64,000 nucleotides of DNA, taken from assembly GCF_004217145.1 (NCBI RefSeq), contig NZ_SHKR01000013.1, forward strand, positions 1 through 64,000, read 5' to 3'. This document shows, in pieces, positions 32,141 to 39,345 of the stretch. A model generated the notes under the pieces. The model made no database searches and had not been told where the DNA came from. It was given only the letters and a program-made list of their open reading frames with translations. Numbering within the stretch: position 1 is the stretch's first letter; each line of letters starts with the position of its first letter. Source of the stretch: Kribbella rubisoli (GTDB lineage Bacteria; Actinomycetota; Actinomycetes; Propionibacteriales; Kribbellaceae). The position numbers were made by a program, and so were the translations under genes.

Positions 32141-33115
32141 ATGCACGACGGCTCGTTGCTCGATGCGCGTGAGGAGCAGACCTACCGGCTGCTGGTCGGC
32201 CTGTCCGCCGCGCGGGCCGCGGAGCTCGCCGAGGTCGCCGAGTTGCCGCAGCACGAGACTGACGAAGTGCTGCAGCGGTTGCAGGCGAAGGGGCTCGTCA
32301 CAGTCCAGGCGGCCGACGAGCCGGTCTTCAGCCCGCTGCCGCCGGACGTGGCCTTCGGTACGACGCTGTTGCGCCGCCAGGAGTCGCTCGAGGCCGCCCG
32401 GAAGACCGTGGCCGCGCTGAGCGAGGAGTTCCGGGCCAGCGCCAGCCGCCGGGACGCCCACCACCTGGTCGAGGTGATCATCGGGGCTACGACGCTCCGC
32501 GAACGGCTGCGTGACCTGCAGAACGCGGCCCGCGAGGAGATCCTCTGGTTCTGCCGTGCGAACCCGCTGGCGATGCAGGGCGCCGAGAACACCGAGGAGT
32601 ACGGCGCTTTGTCGCGCGGCGTCCGGTACCGCGCCATCTACGAGCGAGCGCTGATCGAGACGCCCGGTGAGCTCGACTCGATCGCCGAAGGGGTCAGCTG
32701 GGGCGAGGAAGCCCGGGTGCTGCCGACGTTGCCGGTGCGGATCGCCATCGTGGACCGGTCGACCGCGATCTGCCCGCTGGTCCGCGACGACGAGAGCATC
32801 GGGGAACCGTCTGCCGCGATCATCAACCGCGGCCAGCTCCTGGACGCACTGCTGGCGCTCTTCGAGAGCTACTGGGAGCTGGCGACACCCGTCCGGCTCC
32901 AGCCCGACGCCGCCGAGCCGGTCCAGGGCCTGGACGACTCCGAGCGGCTGCTCCTCTCCCTGCTGGTGGCCGGTGTCCCCGACAAGTCGATCGCCAACCA
33001 GCTCGGGATCAGCCGCCGTACCGTCCAGCGCCGCCTGGACAGGCTGATGGCGCTAGCCGGCGTGGACACCCGCACCGGCCTTGCTTATCAAGCCGCGAAG
33101 CGCGGCTGGATTTAG
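32141..33115 (+). CDS. LuxR-type HTH regulator with TrmB-like N-terminus
   Basis: 324 residues from ATG at 32141 (GGAGGTGGGG upstream). N-terminal winged-helix-like region (EEQTYRLLVGLSAARAAELA, LPQHETDEVLQRLQAKGLVT), a middle phospholipase-D-like sensor region (IIGATTLRERLRDLQNAARE) and a C-terminal LuxR helix-turn-helix (LLSLLVAGVPDKSIANQLGI, SRRTVQRRLDRLMALAGVDT). This three-part layout is common in streptomycetes and relatives. Target genes unknown; it may regulate the neighbouring ABC transporter or the secreted protease. Confidence 0.85.
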   Translation: MHDGSLLDAREEQTYRLLVGLSAARAAELAEVAELPQHETDEVLQRLQAKGLVTVQAADEPVFSPLPPDVAFGTTLLRRQESLEAARKTVAALSEEFRASASRRDAHHLVEVIIGATTLRERLRDLQNAAREEILWFCRANPLAMQGAENTEEYGALSRGVRYRAIYERALIETPGELDSIAEGVSWGEEARVLPTLPVRIAIVDRSTAICPLVRDDESIGEPSAAIINRGQLLDALLALFESYWELATPVRLQPDAAEPVQGLDDSERLLLSLLVAGVPDKSIANQLGISRRTVQRRLDRLMALAGVDTRTGLAYQAAKRGWI

Positions 33116-33128
33116 TTGCCTGAGGCAC

Positions 33129-33192
33129 CGCTGGCGGGTTGTGTCGCGGCTGGCGTGCTACAACCCGCCAGCGATGAAACAACCCGCCAGCG
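33129..33192. terminator. Hairpin with duplicated 3' arm between convergent genes
   Basis: CGCTGGCGGGTTGT (33129-33142) pairs perfectly with ACAACCCGCCAGCG at 33160-33173, and the same 14 bases recur at 33179-33192. Two alternative hairpins can therefore form with one 5' arm. Located between the LuxR-type gene and the end of the subtilisin gene. Confidence 0.75.
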
Positions 33193-33199
33193 GCGCGGG

Positions 33200-36100
33200 T
33201 CAGCGGACGCCGTAGGCGCGGATCACGGTCTGGGTGATCTTGGCGCCGGTCGGTCCGGTGGCGGCGACCTTCAAGGAGACCGTGTCGTGGGCGTTCGGTA
33301 CGACGGCCAGGTAGTGGCCGAGGGCGCCGATCACGACGAGCCGCTTCCAGGTCTTGCCTTCGTCGTACGACGCCCAGGCTTGCAGCGAGGTCGCCCGCGG
33401 CGACTCGAAGCTGATGGCGTGCGTACGCGACCCGACCCGACCAGTCAGGTCGACCGGAACCGTGTAGTTGACCTGCTGCAGCGGGAGCGCAACAGCCTTG
33501 TCGTCAGGCTGCTTGGCTGAGCGGAACTCCCAGGAGGTCTCGGTGTGAGTACCCCAGTTCCACTCCCCCTCGGAGTCCTTGCGTTCGGTGGTCAGGTCCA
33601 GCTTGTATGCCGAGTCGTCGCTGGACGTGATCACGTCCTCCCACGCGTCCGGTAGCTCGGCGACGACCTGACCGTTGCGGGACAGCGTCGCCGACGACGC
33701 AGTGGTCTCGCCGACCGTGTAGTGCCCGGCCGCATCCACAAAGGAGGGGATGCGGAGCGACAGCCGGTCCCCGGTACGGGTGGACTGCACACCAGGCGCT
33801 GCAGCCGGGCGTACGACGGGTCCGAACCACGTCTCGTCCAACGTACCAGTCCGGTACGAGCGCGGTACTGACGTCATCCCGCCGGCCAGCGGGTTCATGT
33901 CGTCCCAGGTGTAGAGGTGGTGCACCCGGTGCTGCCAGAGCGAGTCACCGGACGTGACCCACTCCTCCCGCACCTTCGGCGTCTCCACGAACCGCTGGGA
34001 GTCGTTCCACGAGAACTCCTGCCACGGACGCCAGCCGAACCGCTGCTCCTTCGCCCAGTTGAACCCGCCGTTGTCGGCGTACCGCGTCGTGATGCGCGCA
34101 CTGTTGGCCGGCGTCACCTTGTAGTCGATCTTCGCCGGGATCGATCCGGTCGAGACCTGCTGTACGTCGTACAGGTACGGGCTGGAGGTGGTGAGCGTGA
34201 GGTCGATCGTCGCCTTGCCGCGACGGGCCCGGTCGATCAGCTTGTGACCGTCCTTGGAGGTGGTGACCATCGCCGGGATCGGCTCCCGGTCGCCGACCGG
34301 ACGCCAGACCGTCCAGGCGGACCAGTCCGGCGGACGGACCAGGATCACGGCCGCGGCACCCGCATTCGCGGCCGCGACGATCTGGTCGTGCTCGCTGCCG
34401 TTGCCCCAGCCGTCCTCGCTGGAGTCCAGCACCGCGACCGCAGCCCGCACACCCTTCAGCGACGCGTCCGAGTACACGAGCGGGAAGCGCCGTTTGCCGT
34501 CGAACGACGGGGATTGGTGCAGGAGGTTGATGTCGAGCGGGCCGGGGACGCCGGGGACCGCGGCCTGGACGAGCGGGGCGACGAGCTGCCAGCGGGAGGA
34601 GAACTCGAAGGTGCCGTCCTTGACCGGCTTGGTCGGCGTGACGTTGACCTGCTTGACCGTGCTGAAGTGCATCACACCGTGGCTGATCGAGCGGCCGTTG
34701 GCGTACACGCGGTGCACATAGTAGCTGAGCACCGCCTGCTGTTCCGACGGCTTCGGCGTCTCGATCGTGATCGGGACGGCCTTCCGCGCGTCGATCACGA
34801 TCTCGGTGTCCTTGCTGACCACGATGTTCGGGTCGGTGAACAGGCTGACCTGCTCGTCCTGCGGGTCCGAGTTCTCGACCAGCGAGTGCAGCAGGTACGT
34901 GCCCTCCTCAACCTCGGCTGTGTACGACGCGCCGTCCGGGATCCACGCCAGGACGTCGGACCGCGAGTTGTCACCGAACAACGAGATGACCGGTACGCCG
35001 GTGGGCCGGCCGTCCAGGCCGACCGCGCGCAGGGTCACCTTGTACTTCGGACCGGACCGGAGCGCACCGACCGCGGTGTGGGTGACGACGCCATCGGGGC
35101 CGGTGGCAACGATCCACCCGCTGTACTGACCGCGGCCGACCTTGGCCGGGTCGAGGGTCACCGGTACGTCGGCGGTGCCATTGGCAGGAACGGTCACGGT
35201 CGCGGGTACGGTGAAGCCGGTCGCCGGCTGCTTGTCGTCGAGGTTGGTGACCTGAGCGGCCAGGTTCAGCGTGACCGGTGCAGCGGAGTCGTTCTTGTAG
35301 GTAACTGTGCGGGTGCCGGTTTCCAGGCCGAAGTCGGCGACGCCACTCGCGGTCACCTTCTGCGCGACCGCACGAGTCAGGTCGACCCGGCCCGCGCCCT
35401 GCTGATAGACGGTCTGCTCAGGCTGCGTCTTCGCCGTGCTGACCAGCGCGTTCTTGAGCTGGTCGGCCTTCCAGTCCGGGTGCTGCTGCGCGAGCAGTGC
35501 GGCTGCACCGGCAACGTGTGGCGTCGCCATCGACGTACCGGAGGCGGAGGTGTAGAGCTCGTCGATCGGGTCGCCCATGATCGTGCCGGCCGCCCGGGCG
35601 GCGATGATGCCGACGCCGGGCGCGGTGATCTCGGGCTTGAGGCCGGCGTCGCCGAGACGCGGTCCACGGCTGGAGAAGTCCGCGAGTTGGTCGTTGCGGT
35701 CGACGGCCCCGACGGTGAGCGCGGACGCGGCGGCGCCCGGCGTACCGACCGTCTCGTCCTGACCTTCGTTGCCTGCGGCAACGACGAAGAGGGTGCCGGT
35801 CTGGGCGGTGATGTCGTTGACGGCCTGACTGAGCGGGTCGGTGCCGTCGGTGGCTTCGCCGCCGAGGCTCATGTTGACGACCTTCGCGCCTTCGGTCGCG
35901 GCCCACTCCATCCCGGCGATGATCCAGGAGTCGTACCCGTACCCGTCGTCACCGAGCACCTTGCCGACCAGCAGGTCTGCCTTCGGCGCGACGCCCTTGC
36001 GGGTACCGCCCGCGCCGGCACCGGTGCCGGCAATCGTGGCGGCGACATGCGTGCCGTGGCCGAAGTGGTCCACGGTGCCGCTCGGGCTGCCGGAGAAGTC

Positions 36101-36817
36101 GACGCTCTCCTTGACCTTGCCGGTCAGGTCCGGATGCGTGGCGTCCACGCCGGTGTCCAGTACGGCGACCTCGACGCCGGTGCCTTCGTACCCGGCCTTC
36201 CATGCGTCGGGCGCACCGATCTGCGGGACGCTCTTGTCGAGCACCGGACGAACCTTGCCGTCGAGCCAGATCTTGGTGATCCCGCTGTTCAGCGAACGGG
36301 CACCCGTGGCGGGCTTCAGCGATTTCCACAGGGCGGGGAGCTGGTCCTTGGCCGCGTCCACAGCCCGGCCGCCGATCGACGGGAGCCGGCGCGTGGTCGT
36401 CGTACCGGCCAGATTCTGCTCGGCCCGGAGGCCGGGCGTGTCCTTGACGATCAGCGGGAGGTTGGCGGCGGCGCCGTACCCGTCGGCGATCAGCTCGTCG
36501 ACGTCGAACAGGTCCACGTCGAGGACGCCGGTGGAGATGTACGGGACAGCATCGCTCGGCAGAACCCGGAGTCCGCCGTCGACCTCGATGGTGTGGAACG
36601 AGACGCCTTCACGGCCGGGCGCCGGTGTGACGGTGGCAGCCTTCTTGCCACCGCCGGCGTCGGTGAGTTCGACGACGTCGCCGGTGATCAGCGTGACGGC
36701 GGAGGACTTGATCGCCGTGGATCCCGTGGGCGGGGCGGCGGCGGCCGGGATCGCCGACAGCGCGCCGAGGGTCAGCATCGCCGCGAGGGTGGCGGCGGTG
36801 AGGCGGGTGGAGGACAT
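33200..36817 (-). CDS. Secreted subtilisin-like serine protease (S8)
   Basis: 1205 residues from ATG at 36817 (AAGGAG upstream). Signal peptide ~1-28 (LAAMLTLGALSAIPAAAA), N-terminal propeptide to ~205, S8 domain ~206-465 with Asp221 (VAVLDTGVDATHPDL), His254 (HGTHVAATIAGTG), oxyanion Asn350 (VVAAGNEGQ) and Ser429 (SGTSMATPHVAGA). A PA-like insert (AAAVILVRPPDWSAW, IPAMVTTSKDG) and long beta-rich C-terminal modules follow. Extracellular peptidase, probably nutritional. Divergent from prsW across 240 bases. Confidence 0.93.
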   Translation of the reverse strand: MSSTRLTAATLAAMLTLGALSAIPAAAAPPTGSTAIKSSAVTLITGDVVELTDAGGGKKAATVTPAPGREGVSFHTIEVDGGLRVLPSDAVPYISTGVLDVDLFDVDELIADGYGAAANLPLIVKDTPGLRAEQNLAGTTTTRRLPSIGGRAVDAAKDQLPALWKSLKPATGARSLNSGITKIWLDGKVRPVLDKSVPQIGAPDAWKAGYEGTGVEVAVLDTGVDATHPDLTGKVKESVDFSGSPSGTVDHFGHGTHVAATIAGTGAGAGGTRKGVAPKADLLVGKVLGDDGYGYDSWIIAGMEWAATEGAKVVNMSLGGEATDGTDPLSQAVNDITAQTGTLFVVAAGNEGQDETVGTPGAAASALTVGAVDRNDQLADFSSRGPRLGDAGLKPEITAPGVGIIAARAAGTIMGDPIDELYTSASGTSMATPHVAGAAALLAQQHPDWKADQLKNALVSTAKTQPEQTVYQQGAGRVDLTRAVAQKVTASGVADFGLETGTRTVTYKNDSAAPVTLNLAAQVTNLDDKQPATGFTVPATVTVPANGTADVPVTLDPAKVGRGQYSGWIVATGPDGVVTHTAVGALRSGPKYKVTLRAVGLDGRPTGVPVISLFGDNSRSDVLAWIPDGASYTAEVEEGTYLLHSLVENSDPQDEQVSLFTDPNIVVSKDTEIVIDARKAVPITIETPKPSEQQAVLSYYVHRVYANGRSISHGVMHFSTVKQVNVTPTKPVKDGTFEFSSRWQLVAPLVQAAVPGVPGPLDINLLHQSPSFDGKRRFPLVYSDASLKGVRAAVAVLDSSEDGWGNGSEHDQIVAAANAGAAAVILVRPPDWSAWTVWRPVGDREPIPAMVTTSKDGHKLIDRARRGKATIDLTLTTSSPYLYDVQQVSTGSIPAKIDYKVTPANSARITTRYADNGGFNWAKEQRFGWRPWQEFSWNDSQRFVETPKVREEWVTSGDSLWQHRVHHLYTWDDMNPLAGGMTSVPRSYRTGTLDETWFGPVVRPAAAPGVQSTRTGDRLSLRIPSFVDAAGHYTVGETTASSATLSRNGQVVAELPDAWEDVITSSDDSAYKLDLTTERKDSEGEWNWGTHTETSWEFRSAKQPDDKAVALPLQQVNYTVPVDLTGRVGSRTHAISFESPRATSLQAWASYDEGKTWKRLVVIGALGHYLAVVPNAHDTVSLKVAATGPTGAKITQTVIRAYGVR

Positions 36818-36970
36818 AGGCGGATTCTCCTTCGAGAGGTTGGGGGCAGGACCACCTCTTCTTCCGACAGAGTTTGCAATCAGGTCACAGCAATCAGCCC
36901 TGTCCATCACTGCCGTAGCTGCGACATGGCGCAACCACGCCATACTGTTGGCCTCGCCTCCGGCTCGGCG

Positions 36971-37063
36971 GGTCATGGAGCCCTTGGCTCCCGGCCTTCC
37001 CTCGTCGCTCCGGTCGCTTCGCTCCCTACACTCCTCAGTCCAGGCCGGGAGGGCCCCATGACC
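36971..37063 (+). promoter_or_regulatory. Inverted repeat enclosing the prsW ribosome binding site and start
   Basis: Outer arms GGTCATGG (36971-36978) and CCATGACC (37056-37063), inner arms CTCCCGGCCT (36988-36997) and AGGCCGGGAG (37042-37051). The right side contains the GGGAGG ribosome binding site and the ATG (37058) of prsW. If transcription begins upstream of 36971, the mRNA would fold with the start region paired. Confidence 0.6.
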
Positions 37064-37843
37064 GCTCAGGTGATACGTAGGTGGGGGTGGATCGGCACGT
37101 TCTTGGTCGGCGCCGGGCTGTATCTCGCGGTGCTGGCCGTGCTCACCGATACCGGGAACCCGAACCTGTTCCCGACGATGATCCTGCTCGGTGCGCTCGT
37201 CGTACCGCTGACGTTCGTGACGTTCGCGGCCGGGCGGTCCGGGCGGTGGCTGATCGACGGGCCGACGCTCGGCGGGTGTGTGCTGTTCGGTGGCGTGGTC
37301 GGCGTGGTGGTCGCGGGCCTGCTCGAGTACGACGCGATGCGGCGGCTCGGGACGTTGCCGATGGTCGGCGTCGGGCTGATCGAGGAGGCGGCCAAGCTCG
37401 TCGTACCGGCGATCCTGGTGATCTTCTTCGGGCACCGGTACCGGACGTCGATCGGGCGCGGGATCGTCATCGGCGTCGCGGTCGGCACGGGGTTCGCCGT
37501 ACTCGAGACGATGGGGTACGCGTTCGTCGCGCTGCTGCAGTCGAACGGGAACGTCGGCGCCGCCGAGCAGACGCTGTTCATCCGCGGGCTGCTGTCGCCG
37601 GCGGGGCACGCGGCCTGGACCGGGCTCGCCTGCTGGGGGCTGTGGAGGTACGTGACGGCGCCGAGCGGCAAGCACTTCGCGGGCTTCGTCGGGATGTACG
37701 CGCTGGCCGTCGCGCTGCACACCACCTGGGACGGGATCGGCGGCAAGATCACCTATGCCGTCGTCGGCGCGATCTCCATCGGCCTGCTGCTCTTCGGGTT
37801 GAAGCGCGCCCAGAAGACCGATTCCGCCGCGGTGACCGTCTGA
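37058..37843 (+). CDS. PrsW-family intramembrane metalloprotease
   Basis: 261 residues, seven to eight transmembrane helices. Family motifs: LIEEAAKLVVPAILV (Glu109, Glu110), AVGTGFAVLETMGYAF (Glu150), SPAGHAAWTGLACWGLW (His184), and ALAVALHTTWDG (His221). These Glu/His residues form the predicted metal site. PrsW of Bacillus cleaves the anti-sigma factor RsiW; here no anti-sigma gene is adjacent, so the substrate is unknown. Start at ATG 37058 with GGGAGG upstream, both inside an inverted repeat. Confidence 0.88.
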   Translation: MTAQVIRRWGWIGTFLVGAGLYLAVLAVLTDTGNPNLFPTMILLGALVVPLTFVTFAAGRSGRWLIDGPTLGGCVLFGGVVGVVVAGLLEYDAMRRLGTLPMVGVGLIEEAAKLVVPAILVIFFGHRYRTSIGRGIVIGVAVGTGFAVLETMGYAFVALLQSNGNVGAAEQTLFIRGLLSPAGHAAWTGLACWGLWRYVTAPSGKHFAGFVGMYALAVALHTTWDGIGGKITYAVVGAISIGLLLFGLKRAQKTDSAAVTV

Positions 37844-38187
37844 CGGGTCAGTGACCTGTCAGTACGGTGAGATCGCGGTCGCGAGCCATGGACAACGCGT
37901 GCCGGAGTGAGTACGGTCCGTAAACGGCGTCCGCCATCACGCCACCCTCGTCGGTGAGGTACTGCCCGCCAGTAGTACCTCGCTGGTGGGTGGGCAAGCA
38001 GGCTGCGGCGGACAGTCACGGCCTGATGGGGACCCATCCACCCAGGTGGGGCGATGAACGGCACTCACTCGTTCACCGCCCCACCGGTTCAAACCTTCAT
38101 CGGGTGTTCGCAATCCGGATGTTCCGCGGCCCGGCAAGCTGGGCAGACTGACCACCGTCCGGTCCCCAACCGCCCCTGGGAGTAGCC
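37844..38187. other. 344-bp gene-free region with several small hairpins
   Basis: No gene seen. It contains a palindromic GAGGTACT/AGTACCTC stem (37956-37963 and 37974-37981), GATGGG-GA-CCCATC (38022-38036), CCACC-CA-GGTGG (38039-38049), and a 16-bp stem GGTGGGGCGATGAACG/CGTTCACCGCCCCACC (38045-38060 and 38070-38085, one mismatch). The first probably terminates prsW. The others precede the secreted nuclease gene and overlap one another, so alternative folds are possible. Confidence 0.55.
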
Positions 38188-39312
38188 GTGTCCCGACTCT
38201 TCCGTCCGGCGCTGCTCGTCACCGCCGTTCTCGCACTGCTCGGCTTCGGCATCACGCCGTCGAACGCCGCCACCACGATCACCGTCGCGACAGCGATCGG
38301 CCGCCAGGACAACTCCACGGCGTCCGTCAGCGGGTACGTGGTCGGCCAGCCGACCGCCACCAGCACCGTTGTCCGCAGCAACTTCCCGAACGACTACGCG
38401 CTGGCCCTCGCCGACTCGGCGACCCAGACGAGTACGTCGTCCATGCTCTACGTGCAGATCCCGGCCGCGTTCCGCGCGTCGTACGGACTGCAGAGCAACC
38501 CGAGTCTGCTCGGCAAACAGATCACCGTCACCGGCACGCTCGCGGCGTACTTCTCGCACCCCGGCCTGAAGAACGCGACCGCGTTCACCGGTGGCGGCGG
38601 TACGACGGACCCGCCCGGCGACCCGGGTGACTACTACGCCGGCGCCGAGGGCAAGACCGGGGCCGCGCTGAAGGCCGCGCTGCACACGATCATCTCGAGC
38701 CAGACCAAGCTCACCTACGACCAGGTCTGGGACGCGCTCGAGGTCACCGACCAGGACCCGAACAACAGCAGCAACGTCATCGAGATCTACTCCGGCCGCT
38801 CGATCGCCAAGAGCAGCGAGGGCGGCGGCGTCGACGACTGGAACCGCGAGCACGTCTGGGCCAAGTCCCACGGCGACTTCGGTACGGCGACCGGCCCGGG
38901 CACCGACATCCACCACCTCCGCCCCGAGGACGTCTCGGTGAACTCGGCGCGCGGCAACCTCGACTTCGACAACGGCGGTACGGCGGTCGCCCAGTGCTCC
39001 GGCTGTACGGCGGACTCGGACTCGTTCGCCCCGCGCGCGGCGGCCCGCGGTGATGTCGCCCGGATGATCTTCTACATGGCGGTCCGGTACGAAGGCGGCG
39101 ACGGGTTCCCGAACCTCGAGGTGAACAACTCGGTCGGCAACGGCACCGCGCCGTACATCGGCAAGCTGTCGGTGCTGAAGGCGTGGGCGGCGGCCGACCC
39201 GCCGGACGCGTTCGAGAAGAACCGCAACGAGGTCATCTACAACCAGTTCCAGCACAACCGGAACCCGTTCATCGACCACCCGGAGTGGGTCAACTCCATC
39301 TGGCCGAATTAG
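38188..39312 (+). CDS. Secreted endonuclease I family nuclease
   Basis: 374 residues from GTG. Signal peptide ~1-27 (ALLVTAVLALLGFGITPSNA), an N-terminal OB-fold-like domain (~30-135; NSTASVSGYVVGQPTATST, LLGKQITVTGTLAAYFSHPG), a Gly/Pro linker, and the endonuclease I domain with the beta-beta-alpha-metal motif WNREHVWAKSHGDFG and TDIHHLRPEDVSVNSARGNL. Extracellular DNA/RNA degradation for nutrients is the usual role. The OBF-plus-nuclease arrangement resembles YhcR-type nucleases. Confidence 0.88.
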   Translation: MSRLFRPALLVTAVLALLGFGITPSNAATTITVATAIGRQDNSTASVSGYVVGQPTATSTVVRSNFPNDYALALADSATQTSTSSMLYVQIPAAFRASYGLQSNPSLLGKQITVTGTLAAYFSHPGLKNATAFTGGGGTTDPPGDPGDYYAGAEGKTGAALKAALHTIISSQTKLTYDQVWDALEVTDQDPNNSSNVIEIYSGRSIAKSSEGGGVDDWNREHVWAKSHGDFGTATGPGTDIHHLRPEDVSVNSARGNLDFDNGGTAVAQCSGCTADSDSFAPRAAARGDVARMIFYMAVRYEGGDGFPNLEVNNSVGNGTAPYIGKLSVLKAWAAADPPDAFEKNRNEVIYNQFQHNRNPFIDHPEWVNSIWPN

Positions 39313-39341
39313 GCCCTGGCTGGATCACCAGACAGGGCCTA
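39310..39341. terminator. Hairpin terminator between convergent nuclease and AAA genes
   Basis: TAGGCCCTG (39310-39318, starting with the nuclease stop codon) pairs with CAGGGCCTA (39333-39341). The gap between the two genes is only 33 bases. Confidence 0.75.
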
Positions 39342-39345
39342 GACC

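Noticed and set aside
33917..37843. A 1308-codon open frame antisense to the subtilisin gene
   Set aside because: It is a high-GC shadow of the S8 protease gene; only its last 262 codons (from 37058) look like a real protein, PrsW.
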